The position numbers were made by a program, and so were the translations under genes. 64,000 bases of DNA, from positions 1,550,001 to 1,614,000 of the forward strand of contig CADCSX010000007.1 of the NCBI GenBank assembly GCA_902805475.1, written 5' to 3'. This stretch comes from Entonaema liquescens. Taxonomy: Eukaryota; Ascomycota; Sordariomycetes; Xylariales; Xylariaceae. The notes beneath the pieces were generated by a model. It searched no databases. It was given only the letters and a program-made list of their open reading frames with translations, and was not told where the DNA came from. Every line of letters starts with the position of its first letter. Positions within the stretch are counted from its first letter, which is position 1. Shown piece by piece: positions 13,040-25,036 of this stretch.

Positions 13040-14125
13040 ATGGTGGTTGCAACAATCAAGTTAGTTATTTTTTATTATTATAATTATTCTCTTTCTATAT
13101 CCTAAATCATTTGCATCATCATCATCATCATCATCCATTCCAATACATCCCTATGATGACAAGGCGCGACTGTGTTGCGTTATAGAAATGTCTACATAAC
13201 GTGCGACTCTCCCATGTTTTATGCACATATATATTCTACACTGTTTCTTAGACGTATATCACGCGTCATTACTTTCGTACCTATCTAATACTATATACAC
13301 CTTATACCAAAAAGGCGAATGGCTAATATCTTGGTTTGATTTATAGGTGTGTGGTTGTCGGTGATGGTGCCGTTGGCAAGACTTGCTTGCTCATCAGCTA
13401 CACAACCAACAAGTTCCCTTCGGAATATGTACCTACGGTGTTCGACAACTATGCAGTCACGGTCATGTGAGTTCCATTACTACGAGATTCCCGAGCCGTA
13501 CTCCCGTTCAAACTCTTGCGACCCTTGGTTGTGCTCTTATTGTACTGGCCCAAACGGTCAATTGGATTGTATATTACGGGTTTTGAGGTCGGCATGAAAC
13601 CCAGGGCTGACTTTCCTTCCCTTGTAGGATAGGAGACGAGCCTTACACTCTTGGATTATTCGATACCGCTGGTCAAGAAGATTATGATCGTCTACGACCC
13701 CTATCATATCCGCAAACCGACGTCTTCTTAGTGTGTTTCAGCGTCACATCGCCCGCCTCCTTCGAGAACGTCCGAGAGAAGTGGTTCCCCGAGGTGCATC
13801 ACCACTGCCCTGGTGTACCCTGCCTCATCGTCGGCACCCAGACAGATTTGAGAGATGACGCCAGTGTGCGAGAGAAGCTTAACAAGCAGAAAATGCAGCC
13901 GGTGCGCAAGGAAGACGGTGAGCGAATGGCTAAGGAGCTGGGCGCGGTTAAATACGTAGAGTGCAGCGCCCTCACTCAGTATAAGCTAAAGGACGTATTC
14001 GACGAGGTTTGTATTTTTTCTCTCTTTCACGAATAGACCCCGGTCCTAATTGCTTCTAGGCCATCGTTGCAGCCCTAGAACCTCCCGCGCCAAAGAAGAA
14101 GCCTCACAAGTGCTTAATTCTTTAA
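13040..14125 (+). CDS. CDC42: Rho-family small GTPase Cdc42
   Basis: Master polarity GTPase acting at growth sites of the plasma membrane, upstream of PAK kinases, formins and MAPK modules. Model: 13040-13059, 13347-13466, 13628-14006, 14060-14125, giving 194 residues with all junctions in frame. The first exon is 20 nt (MVVATI plus two bases); intron 1 is 287 bp. Visible motifs: P-loop GDGAVGKT, switch I YVPTVFDNY, DTAGQEDYDRLRP, the Rho insert region, the guanine-specificity loop TQTDLRDD (a TQxD form typical of Cdc42) and the SAL motif in ECSALTQ. The protein ends in a polybasic KKKPHK followed by the prenylation box CLIL, which predicts geranylgeranylation. TQTD and this tail favour Cdc42 over Rac or Rho1. 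Confidence 0.97.
13114..13134. repeat. (CAT)7 microsatellite in CDC42 intron 1
   Basis: Seven CAT units inside the first CDC42 intron; no coding consequence. Confidence 0.9.
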
Positions 14126-16274
14126 TGTCGCTTAGTTGGACAAGCTGTAGACATTTCGTCCTTTATTCCTCGAGCATTACTACAAAGCTCCCACAAGCAT
14201 TGGAAGGTATAAGGATTTGTCGCTTTGAGCTTTTCCCACGACATATGCATTTCTCGTAATGGCCGATTTTTTAGACATGTGCGCTTTATGATAGCACAAG
14301 TGGATAGGATTCAGAATGAATCAACTACACGCGGAAGCATACCGCCTAAATGAGGTACCGTTGGAAGGGCTGGACCAGAGATGCCCAAGCAGGGCTCCAG
14401 TTCTAGCCTCCCCGGGGCAGGAGAAGCCTCTTACAGTCCAGAAAGTTTTTGAGGTCCGGAATATAGACAGATACACCAATGGCGGACAAAGGGCCCATCC
14501 TCGACATAAGAGGCCAGGCGCCAACTACTTTCCCTCTGGACAAAAACTCGAGTCATACTGGCCCCGATTCTGTTTTCTCATTTTACTACTTTCTAGCAGC
14601 CAGGGTTTGGAGGGGAATTCATGAACGTAGGCAGGACTTTGATAGGATTGTTTGGCGATCGGAGTGCATCTGAATTGATTTGATCGTCTATCTTGCCAAT
14701 AACAACTTGTCATATGTCCCTTTTTTTTTTTTTAGTGACCCCTTAAATGTGCCTATGTTATATCCGGGTGGTTCGCGAATGTTTCTCGTAAGATTTTGTT
14801 TCTCTTCTTTGGTTCTGTCCCCAACTTCGACTACCGAGATCTCACATGCTTTACTCACATTGCTTTTGTCTGCTTGGGCCCGAATGAGGAAGGAAACATT
14901 GGCGACGGGTGAAAAATTCCCGACTTCTACCGATTATGTTCCCATCTCCCATCTAAACCCGTATCACAGCAAACTACGTGGCCTACTCAGATGTCTCGGT
15001 CAAGTATAAACGGAGGACTATATTTAATAGGTCTAGGTAGGTATGAGAGAGTTGCTCTACTTTGCGAGAGGCATAATTCTTGTAGCACAAGGCGGAACAA
15101 AACCCACATAGCCCTATAAATGCCACATGCATCGAATATAGGGTTTGAAGTTTGTTTTCTATTTACACAATTATACCCTCTTTTTCCTTCTTTTTTCTTC
15201 TCCGTCGAATAAAAGTTGTCTCGGTGTAGCTTCACATTCATTTCGATATTCGTGGGGATTCGCGTTCACACTACTGCAGCCATATTGCAGACCTGCATAT
15301 TAGGTACATAACTAGCTATAGCTCTATAGGTACCAAAAGGGATGAGATATAGGTATAGGTATGTATATATAAGCTTAAGTTTCCAAGTGAGGTAATTATC
15401 TTGGAGCTATTACATAGTAGGAATAGTAGGAATAGTAGGAATAAGCTGGAGGAAAGACAGATCTTATGTCTTACGGGTAAGATGAGACGGCTAAATGTAA
15501 GTGAAAATCCTCTAAGTGCTACCAACAGTGGTTCTAGTTATTCGAATAAGCCTATTCCGCGTATCGTCAGCAAATTACGGATACGTAACTATTACATATA
15601 CCATCGGGTTGGTTCTGGCCTTGTCAACTTCTAATACGAAAAGACGAAAAGAAAGAAAAAACGATTCGCCTGAGATATCGGAATGATGATGACATGGCTT
15701 GCGAGAAAAAAGGGCCAAGGCAAGGCAGAATGTGAAATGAGACATGCCGCCATAGGCTAAGAAGAAGGGTTTGACGATAAAAATAATAATAAAAAAACGC
15801 CAATGTATTTCTTCAAACCCGCATATGACACCTCACTAAATGTACCCAAGCCGTCGAAAAATGAAACGTGGGGTCCTGCGCTGGCTTTGTTTTTTCCCTT
15901 CCTCGTCTTCTGAGTATACAGATCACCTATTAAACAAGGTGAAGCTACCTAGGCGCATACCACATACCACCACACACATACCCCATATGCACTCCAAGTT
16001 TATGCATCCGTCTATTCAGGAAAAAGACTTGCTACATAACATAGGTATGTATGGAGCTCGTTGCAGATACGCCTGTGGCTGCTGTAAAAAGAAATGCTAT
16101 GGCCGGAGCCGGGATTCCTGGTGCATACATATACATATACATATACCTAGGTTAGCTAGTCGTTCTAAGGGTTGCATTGCATGGAGGCGCCACGACCAAT
16201 GGATTGGGGTCGGATTATATGCGGGTTTCTTTTTATCTTGCCTTCGTTCCGGACCGTTGCCGAAACTGCTGCCA

Positions 16275-16307
<33 letters not shown>

Positions 16308-16554
16308 ATCTACTCCACTCCGGCATGAGATCACATAAGGTGAGATAGTAGAATATCTATAGAGTAATGCTTACCTATCTAACTAATCCCTATCTCTATA
16401 TCTATATCTATCAAGAGATAAAACATTGATACTAGAGTGACTATAATATGCGATCTTCCTCTACAACTTCTAAATCTAAAAGGTGTTCAATTATAGTCTC
16501 TATTTGCATCACGCTAATATCTATTTCCCGTTGATAAGTCCCATATAAGACGTA
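14126..16554. other. Intergenic, CDC42 3' end to agmatinase
   Basis: About 2.4 kb. It starts with the CDC42 3' UTR. Repeats present: a 9-bp tandem (TAGTAGGAA, three units, 15415-15443) and (GCT)10 at 16277-16306. The GCT run lies in a 162-codon open frame at 15840-16328 that is low-complexity and matches no family I know, so I do not call it a gene. Confidence 0.55.
16277..16306. repeat. (GCT)10 microsatellite
   Basis: Ten perfect trinucleotide units, intergenic, about 250 bp upstream of the agmatinase start. Confidence 0.95.
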
Positions 16555-18158
16555 ATGAGATCAAAAGAACTTGTCTGTCTCGCCCTAAGTTGCTTCTCAG
16601 CTCTTGTCGAAGCTTGCAGCGGGCATAACCACCAGACTAGAGAATGGACTCAGGAAGAACTTGATGAGTTAGAGAAGAAATGGGGAGCGGAGGTAAGCAA
16701 AAACCACATCTTGTTATTCCGACTATAGCATATGTGATGTGATATACGACGAGTAGATGTCAAAGATTCTGGCTGAATGGAATGTGTCGAGGGAATGGTC
16801 GTGTTCATACTTAAAGATACGACGACATCTACATGACGCAAAAGGAGATGGATGGCATTATGTCCCAACCTTCGGATAGAGCAATGATTTTCAGATCGCG
16901 TATTTAACCAGTCTACCGAATCACACATATTAACAACTTTACCTTGCGTAGTGGGGGTACACGGGCATTTCCACGTTCGCTCACCTGGAATATCACAAGT
17001 GTCTAACGACCCCGAGCGAGTTATTCGACATTGCTATCATCGGCGCTCCCTTCGACACCGCCGTGAGTTACCGGCCTGGTGAGTCCGTCTTACTTGTACA
17101 CGTAGGCTATAAACTCACCCCTCTTATGAGGGGTGACACTATCCCTCCCTGCCTCTCCTATTTCTCCTCTTATACTTCATCCGTCTACTTACCCCGGAGC
17201 TTTCCCACTAACCAACCACGCCACCACAGGGGCGCGCTTCGGCCCGCGCGCCATCCGCGCGGCCTCGGCGCGGCAGACCTCCTTCCGGGGCTTCAACCCG
17301 CGGGCCGGGATCAACCCGTACGCGAGCTGGGCGCGGATCCTCGACTGCGGGGACATCCCGGTAGTCCCCGTGGACAACGCGATTGCCGTGAAGCAGATGA
17401 CAAGCGCGTTCACGGAGCTCGGGGCACGCGCCCCGTCCTCGCCCGCCCTGCACGCGCGGCCCAGGCTCGTGACTCTGGGCGGCGACCACAGCCTGTCGCT
17501 ACCGGCGCTGCGGGCGGTAAACGCGGCGTACGGCCCCGTGCGCGTGCTCCATTTCGACGCGCACCTGGACACCTGGCACCCGGCCAAGTACCCGAGCTAC
17601 TGGGCGTCGGAGCAGGCGCGGTTCACGCACGGGTCCATGTTCTACCTGGCGGGGGAAGAAGGGCTGATACGGAACGGGACGGGGGCGGCGAGCGTGCATG
17701 CGGGGCTGCGCACGCGGCTATCTGGACTAGAGGACTACGAGGACGACGACGCGCAGAATTGGGTGCGGATTAGCGCGGACGACGTCGACGAGCTAGGCAC
17801 GAAGGGGATCATAGACAGTATCATGGAGACGCTGGGCACGGAAGACCCGGTGTACTTGTCGGTGGACATCGACGTGCTGGACCCGGCGTTTGCGCCGGGG
17901 ACGGGGACGCCGGAGCCGGGCGGGTGGACTACGCGGGAGCTGATACGGATACTGAGGGGCATTGAGGATCTGAATCTCGTGGGGGCGGATGTGGTGGAGG
18001 TGGCGCCGGCGTATCAGGGGGTTGGAGAGGAGACGGCGCTGGCGGCGGCGCAGGTGGTGTTTGAGGTGTTAAGTAGTATGGTTAAGAGAGGGCTTAGCGA
18101 GATGGGGAAGACGGGGGCGGCGAGTGTGGAGGATGAGATTTTTATGGAGGAATTGTAG
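16555..18158 (+). CDS. Agmatinase-type ureohydrolase with N-terminal signal peptide
   Basis: Mn-dependent ureohydrolase, most likely hydrolysing agmatine to putrescine and urea. Model: 16555-16692, 16952-17078, 17230-18158 (introns 259 and 151 bp), 397 residues, in frame throughout. Metal-binding motifs of the arginase/agmatinase fold are complete: GGDHS, HFDAHLD, and SVDIDVLDPAFAPGTGTPEP with both aspartates; EVAPAY follows. The N-terminus is a short charged start then LVCLALSCFSALVEA, a likely secretory signal peptide, so the enzyme probably enters the secretory route rather than acting in the cytosol. The third exon is strikingly GC-rich compared with the flanks and the first two exons. 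Arginase, guanidinobutyrase or another guanidino substrate cannot be excluded from sequence alone. Confidence 0.9.
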
Positions 18159-19324
18159 ATGAGAGAGTGTATGATGAGAGGGTGTATCAGGTATTGAGGG
18201 AAAGGAGTAAATATGGACTTCGAACTAGAGGCTATGGTAGGATGTGACTGAGACCGACTCGATGGACATTGTGAGAAAGTGGTCGTGTGGGAAGTCTGAG
18301 GAGAAACTCATACTCGGTATCATAGCTCTGAAAGTCTTGGTCTAGTTGTAAGATATTGACTTCTAAAGCGTCATGGCTTGGATGAAGGCTTAAATGAAGG
18401 CTTAGATGAAGGCTTAGATGAAGTGGTAGCTCTCTCATATTCGGCAATATATATCTTGGCTGTGGAATAGGATATCATATAGCTATTCCCGTTGAGTGGT
18501 TGAACTACGCGATAAAGACAGAAGCCTGCTCAACGTATCAGTATATTGACGCTGTGATGCTATGATGCTATATTAAGAAACTACCATTATTGCTGCTATT
18601 ATTATAGCCACGTTTTCCCGAAATAGTTATTTGGATAAGTTTATTTGTTGCTTTTTATATTTTATTCGTATCATATTGCGATTGATGTTTGCGTAGTTGC
18701 CGATATCGCAGATCAGATCAGTCATATTCAAGTCGGTACGTGGTTACATATGTAATTCCTGGAGCTCGAAGAGATAAGAATCGCATATGGTAGACCCTTG
18801 AAACTGGTGCTTCATGTTACACATAGGCTGGCTTATCTAAAGGGTGATCTTCTGAAACTGATGCTAGTTAATATAATAAAGTATACATAAGTTGCTCATA
18901 TCGGAGAACGCGTGAGTCAACAACTAAAAATTTATAAATCTTAGCGAGAGTAGCAATGTAGATAAATGTCGGGTTTATATCAAGGTAAAGATAGCGAAAA
19001 GAAATAACGACTCAAACTTCATAAGTACTTCGTACCATCTTATGTATTTCTTATCAATGATTTTAGGTACTTACCTTTTTAGATTGTGACAGTTTGACCT
19101 TCCCCGCCATCTCAAAAGAAAATCGACCATTGGAATTTTAACCACTACTTTGATTTTACCCCACCACAGCCCACCACGATTTCATAAACCCACTAATTCA
19201 GTTCAACTTTCACATCCCACCTTCGAATCTGGGAATCGAATCTAGGAAGCAAACTTCGTCGCAGTCGCGAAACGTATAGTTCTCGAATTCAGGACGGGAG
19301 CTTCTTATCCAAGATAGCGCAATC
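18159..19324. other. Intergenic, agmatinase 3' end and AsnRS promoter
   Basis: About 1.2 kb, AT-rich. It holds a 12-bp minisatellite (18381-18423) and the AsnRS upstream region; nothing else is recognisable. Confidence 0.55.
18381..18423. repeat. 12-bp minisatellite GATGAAGGCTTA, about 3.6 copies
   Basis: Units at 18381, 18393 (first base changed to A), 18405, and a partial unit at 18417. Confidence 0.9.
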
Positions 19325-21142
19325 ATGTCCGCCGTCCAAGAGTTGGCCCAGAGGGTCAAGAACGACGAAAAGTGCTATGTCGACACTGATGCGGGCAAAG
19401 ACGACGAGACTGCGGATGGATCTGAGTTTAAGCCCTACAAGTCGCTAGCTTACGCTTATATTCGGAATTTCGAGAAGCCTACGCCCCAATATCAGACTCG
19501 AGCCTCCGAAACTGGTCCTGTTGGTCCCGACGAAGACCCTTCCGTAAGGCTCCTATGGAAGGAACCCGCCAAGAGTGCCGTCAAGAAAGCCCAAGGAGCC
19601 CTCGATGCTCATAAGAAGAAAGTCCAGAAGCAGCAACAGGCTGCTGCCGCCGAGGCAGAGACTAAGAGACAGAGACTACAGAACCTCGAGGCTGCTAAGA
19701 AGATTGTGCTCAAGCAGGATGAGTCACTACCTAAGCCTGTGAGGATTAAGATCAGTCGCAAAGACATCGAGCTCGGGGAGGGTGATAAGAAAGGCACACG
19801 AGTCAAGGTTTTTGGAAGAATACACCGACTCCGAGTACAAAAGCAGGCTACTTTCATTACCTTGGTCGACGGATACGGACAATTACAATGCATATTGACT
19901 GCTGGTGACCTTACTAAGACCTATGATGCTCTAACATTCGCCCAGGGTACTTCGCTTGCCCTATATGGTGAGATGCGCAAAGTTCTTGCTGGACAAACGG
20001 CTCCTGATGACCGAGAGTTGCATGTGGACTACTACGAGGTTCTGGGCGCATCACCAAGTGACGAGGATGCTATTACCAACAAAGTCTCGTCCCAACAAAA
20101 CCAATGGGATGCTCAGATGCTTGATAACCGGCACCTAGTTCTCCGAGGTGAAAACGCCTCTGCGATTATGAAGATCCGAGCTGCTGTGGAGGGCGCATTC
20201 ATAAAGGTTTATGAGGACCTTCACCTCACTAAGGTCTCGCCTCCCGCCCTGGTACAAACTCAAGTTGAGGGCGGTGCAACTCTTTTCAGCGCACCCTACT
20301 ACGATGAAATGGCTTATCTGACCCAATCATCTCAACTCTACCTCGAGACCGTTATCCCGAGTCTTGGAGATGTTTACTGTATCGAGAAGTCATTCCGTGC
20401 CGAGAAGAGTTTGACGCGCCGTCACCTTTCTGAGTACACCCACGTCGAAGCCGAATTGGACTACATCAACTTTGACGAGCTGCTAGAGCACCTCGAAGAA
20501 GTCATCTGCCGGGTCATCGATATTGTGTTTGCCAACCCGGTCATCGCCGCCCATCTAAAAGAACTCAACCCTACCTTCCAAAAACCCGCTCGACCCTTCT
20601 TGCGTATGAAGTATAGCGACGCCATTGACTGGCTTAACGCACAAGATCCCCCTATCTTGAACGAGGAGGGTACCCCACACGTATTCGGAGATGATATCGC
20701 AGAGGCAGCCGAACGTAGGATGACAGACATCATCAACCGTCCTATCTTCCTAACGCATTTCCCCGTGGAAATCAAGGCCTTCTACATGAAGAAGGACCCA
20801 TCTGACCTACGCGTGACCGAGAGTGTAGACTGCTTGATGCCTGGCGTTGGCGAGATCGTTGGCGGTAGCATGAGGATGGAAGGATATGAAGAGCTGCTTG
20901 ATGCATACAAGAAGCAGGGTATCGACGCCAAAGACTACTACTGGTACACCGACCAGCGCAAGTGGGTTTCTTCCTAGAATTCGTTACTTCAAATCGAAGC
21001 TAATTATTCGTATAGGTACGGCACTTCTCCCCATGGTGGATACGGTCTCGGTCTTGAACGATTCCTTGCTTGGATCGCTAACCAGCACACTGTTCGCACG
21101 GCTTGTCTATACCCCCGCTTTATGGGACGATGCAAGCCTTGA
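19325..21142 (+). CDS. DED81: Cytosolic asparaginyl-tRNA synthetase
   Basis: Class IIb synthetase charging tRNA-Asn with asparagine in the cytosol. Model: 19325-20961 and 21016-21142 with a 54-bp intron, 587 residues. Without the splice the frame would run to a stop at 20977 and lose motif 3. An N-terminal extension (residues 1-130) with a lysine/alanine/glutamine-rich helix is followed by an OB-fold anticodon-binding domain (about 150-260) and the catalytic core: motif 2 FRAEKSLTRRHLSEYTHVEAE and, in exon 2, motif 3 GLGLERFLAWI. The ending FMGRCKP fits eukaryotic AsnRS. The extension and core wording favour AsnRS over AspRS. ATG 19325 is the first in frame. Confidence 0.95.
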
Positions 21143-21926
21143 ACGGTAGTGCGTGTGTTCCTTCTTCGATGCTGGGTCTCTGAGAATGGTTTGCCGCTGG
21201 GACTTGCGGGAAGCGTGCGATGACAGATCTAGTGGACCCAAAGCAGGATGTGATTGGACTTGGAGAAAGCGGTCAAGCCCATAAGGATCTAGACGATGCC
21301 TTCCGAGATTAGCTATCACGCGAAATAGACCGTTCCTTTGAAGGACACGTCGGCGACAGCTAACATTAGAGTCCTGCTGGCATTTCTCCGAGCGAGAATG
21401 ACATGTGGTGACCGACTCTCCTAGCTAAGCCATAGTTGATCATTCACTAGCTCCGGAATAGAGACGATCTTTTCATAGTCACCCGAGTCTTGACGCCGCT
21501 CGTAATAAGCTATTACATAGCCGGATGGCTAAGCTATTCCCTCGTAGTTGTCACCGCCGAAAGGATGGGGGCTGCTTTTGATACTACTCCCAGATAAAAT
21601 TGTACACATTTCTGCAAACCGAAGGCCGGGACCCAGTAAGACAGGCTATAGAAATGTTTTTGTACGTGGACTAGAGTGAGATGGGCATGAATACTCGACG
21701 GGATTGTGCGTATATTTGTATTTACTCCTTCTATGGGTGCTAAGAAAGTAAATCAACAAGGAGAGCGAATCTCGGCTTATGAGCGACGTATGTATATGAC
21801 GGGAACTCTGGAACGTAATGAATAGTTAATCATAAATGCTTCCAAGTTACACGTATCACCCACTGTGATGAACGTAACTGGCGGTATGCAGGACAAGTTG
21901 GCTTGCCCCACGATTTTCTGTGCGAG
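21143..21926. other. Intergenic downstream of AsnRS
   Basis: Holds the AsnRS 3' UTR. No ORF with recognisable content and no repeat seen before the inverted-repeat element at 21929. Confidence 0.5.
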
Positions 21927-21928
21927 TA

Positions 21929-22195
21929 CGAAGGTTGGGGCCAAAAGTCTTGCACATCTGAGCTTTTTTGGCTTAGGTAAGCTACGTATGAATTGCAAAA
22001 AGATTGTACGGTATTATTTAAGTTATAGTGAATGATGTCCCTGTAATATAGTGATAGATCGCCTGAGCTTAGCGTCTGGGCCACTATTAAATTCCCTATT
22101 AAGTATAGCACATGTACAGTGTGATAGATATTGCGGACGTTGAAATAGGATGCCAAGAACTCAGGCATGTGCAAGACTTTTGGCCCCAACCTTCG
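21929..22195. mobile_element. Non-autonomous inverted-repeat element with TA flanks (Tc1/mariner-like MITE)
   Basis: A 267-bp element. The arms 21926-21957 and 22167-22198 form a perfect 32-bp inverted repeat (GTACGAAGGTTGGGG...), and weaker complementarity continues inward for about 20 more bases. TA lies immediately outside both CGAAGG/CCTTCG ends, which fits TA target duplication. There is no transposase ORF. Because GTAC is itself a palindrome, the exact boundary is uncertain by a few bases. Confidence 0.75.
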
Positions 22196-22198
22196 TAC
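22191..22198. repeat. Left 8-bp target-site duplication (CTTCGTAC) of hAT-like MITE copy 1
   Basis: Identical to 22632-22639. It lies within the right arm of the older element ending near 22195. Confidence 0.85.
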
Positions 22199-22631
22199 TA
22201 GTGATGCGAATTTCATTATACGACTAGCGTATAATACCGTATAATGAGATATAATAACGCATAATAAATCTATTATGCGCATGACGGATCAGTTACCCCG
22301 TTTATCCGGCGCGCTAGTACTAAAGTGAACATAGCGCTAGTAGGTAACGAAGCATCGTCAATGAGGGTTTTCTATAATTGACTTGAAAATAAGGCAAATT
22401 CAATTGAATATAAATTCTTATATAGCAAGATATCTTAATACTCTAATCGAGCCTTTATATTAAGCCTTACGTATCATTTTTAAATAGGTTTTATAATCTT
22501 AATAATTACGGAAGAAAATTTACAAAAATGTTGCTAATAATAGCAGCCCATTATACGCATTATGTGCATAATAACTATTATACGTATAATAGCGCATAAT
22601 AGATCTATTATGCGCATAATTAACATCACTA
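22199..22631. mobile_element. hAT-type MITE, copy 1 (433 bp)
   Basis: Bounded by perfect TAGTGATG / CATCACTA termini and flanked by the direct 8-bp repeat CTTCGTAC. Termini starting TAGNG with 8-bp duplications are typical of the hAT superfamily. The subterminal regions are dense in palindromic ATTATGCGCATAAT-like units. The interior is AT-rich and has no ORF. A block at 22296-22320 (CCCCGTTTATCCGGCGCGCTAG...) recurs in reverse complement at 58722-58746 in the second copy, and other internal stretches also align, so the two copies are one family in opposite orientation. Confidence 0.88.
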
Positions 22632-22639
22632 CTTCGTAC
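22632..22639. repeat. Right 8-bp target-site duplication (CTTCGTAC) of hAT-like MITE copy 1
   Basis: Direct match to 22191-22198. Confidence 0.85.
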
Positions 22640-25036
22640 ACGAGTACCAACTAACTATTTTAAGTATGCATCTGATGTTTTAATACCTATATTAGATACG
22701 AATAGCAATAACGAAGATAGGATTTGATAAGCCATCTCAGTTAACATAAATGTTGGTATTTGTAGGATTGTAAACTGATGAATGAGAATCCAACATTATT
22801 GTAAATGCTTACAGCCCAAAGGCACAGGCTATTCGTGTTAAAGTTCAGCCAACGAGAATAGGTACCTTTTGAGATAAAATTGGAAAGATCCAGATCCATA
22901 TGGTTAGGTACGACTCTGGTAAGTTTGTACCTACAGGAAAGCGTATCTCTGCGTGGTCGTACTGCATTCGCGCTAATATATTGCGCACCTCGGGTACCTT
23001 GCCGTAGCGCCGTAGCAGCGGCCGCAGGGACCGCCTCTTCGGGTGGGGCAGAGTGAAAGGTGAGAGGTCTGGTTTTATTTTTCAATCGGGGATTTTTCCT
23101 GGGAAATAGGGGGTTTTCCTTGGCTTGCATTTTAGTTTTCGTTTTAATATGGTACAGTACCTACCTTACGTATAATACTATTACATAGTAGCAAGCAAGC
23201 GTGGATTTGAGAAGAATAGTAATAAAAACGAAAAAAGGGGGGGAGGGAAGGGGAAGGGGTCGGTATAATAAATCAATTGTACGAACACACCTTTTTTATA
23301 AGTCATGCATATGCAATTGGTTGATGCGAGAGGCTTATTAAAAAGAGCTTTCACAGATATGCGACTTTATACCCGGGGAGAGCATAAAAGCATGGCTGAT
23401 ATGCAAGGCACAACGTCTCTGCCGTCAGAAGCCGCCAACATTGCAGGAGGTTATGCGGGGGGAGGGTTCAACGATGATACGACGAGATTTCAGAGTTTCA
23501 TGTCGCATGGGCTCTGGGCGCACAGGCGAAGCTGAATTATGCTCCAGGTACTCTCTAACGCTTTAACGCCTTAACGCGCGGAAAATATTTTGTCTCGAGG
23601 TCACGTTAGTCTCAACACCATGGACGAACGACAACTTGCGATACCAACGAGACCTGAAGGAATTGATAAGGCTAGACCTAGGCTTGGGCTGTCCGGTTCC
23701 AGGCGTAGGGGATCCCAAATCGAGATGACCGCCCATGGCCCGGACCCGCTAGACCTGTATGAACCATGGATGAGCCATTGATCGTCTCTCGTACCGCATT
23801 GGTGTCTCATTAGATGGAAGCTTTCTCATTACATAGAAGCCAACTTGCAGCAGATGCATCAAAAGGAAGCATGAATGTGTGTCGTTTCGTTTCCATCATC
23901 GGTCGGTAAGACGGAATTCTTTTTTTTTTTTTTTCTCTTCTTTTTGCCTATGAATAGCCTTAGCCTAGCTAGTAAATTCGCGTGCATTGCTACCGCAGGG
24001 TTAACCATCCCTGATTCTATCTGCATAATATTCCAGATGATCTGTAACTCGTGTCTAGACCCTGTAGATCCCATGTCTATTGGTACGCGTCTTACCCATT
24101 ACGTTGGCGATGGGGCTCTTGGACTGCGTACCTAGGCGACGGCACTTCCCAACCCTTATATATACATATTTGAGTAACCCTTTGCAAGCAAGACATTTGA
24201 GACATTGAATATTGAGATATTAAGATATCAACTGGTCTTAAGCTCATGTTGCCAACTCCAGTTACCGGAAGCAATTTTAGGCGTCGGGAGAGGTCCGTGG
24301 GACACTAAACGGACCCCGAAATCTTGGCGGACCGGATATCCCATCAAACTTACAAAAGCCATTGAGTTGAAACGTCGAGAATGAGGCTGAACTTTGACAT
24401 ATGTAATAGTTGTTAGACGTTGAAATAAGGATCTCAGGTAGAAATCGAATCTCAATTGCTCTCTTGCGCTACTCAATTGCCCCTTTTGTTGGTATATACT
24501 TCCAATATATGCATATATATGTATATGGAAGTACGTATACGAAAGTAATTACTGAAAACGCGTGCGGGAATAGCCTGTCTGGTCGTGATCTGAAACTACG
24601 GGCAAAGTCGCGTGAGGGATGGGATGGGATGGGATGGGATGGGTTGACTTCAATTAAGAGACAAAAGACGTGGGATATTACTTGTCAAAGTATTCTTGCA
24701 TATATTTCTACATAGAAATGATACATCTCATCTTAACTGCTTGCTGTATTTAGCGTCAGCAAGAATACCCCTGTTCCTGGGGGCTAGTTAAACCCAAGGG
24801 GACCATTTAAGGGGTACACGGAGACAGCTTCGACTTCGTACAGTATCGGAAGTACCTGTCTTGGACTGGGTCTAAAATATTAACCTAGTACCTTTAGGTA
24901 ACCATGTGGTAAGAAAAGGGTGCTAGAAAAAGGGTACAGGTACAGCAGGTACAGCAGGTACAGGGTCTGCAGGCGCAAGAGAAAGAAAAAAAATAAAATA
25001 AAAAGTAGGTGGGTGGAAGGAAGAGAGGTTCAAAAT
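22640..25036. other. Gene-free region between MITEs and the RRM gene leader
   Basis: About 2.4 kb. Simple repeats: (GGGAT)5 at 24617-24643 and a CAGGTACAG tandem at about 24933-24965. Short ORFs (for example 23305-23535) carry no recognisable domain. Confidence 0.5.
24617..24643. repeat. (GGGAT)5 microsatellite
   Basis: Five tandem GGGAT units; intergenic. Confidence 0.9.

Noticed and set aside
13152..13250. Possible C/D-box snoRNA in CDC42 intron 1 (ATGATGA near 13153)
   Set aside because: No CTGA D-box or terminal stem at a suitable distance.
15840..16328. 162-codon ORF upstream of the agmatinase gene
   Set aside because: Much of it is translated simple repeat (GCT run) and low-complexity sequence; no family match.
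17063..17773. 236-codon ORF overlapping the agmatinase exon
   Set aside because: Alternative frame of GC-rich coding sequence; it lacks the ureohydrolase motifs and reflects scarcity of stop codons at high GC.
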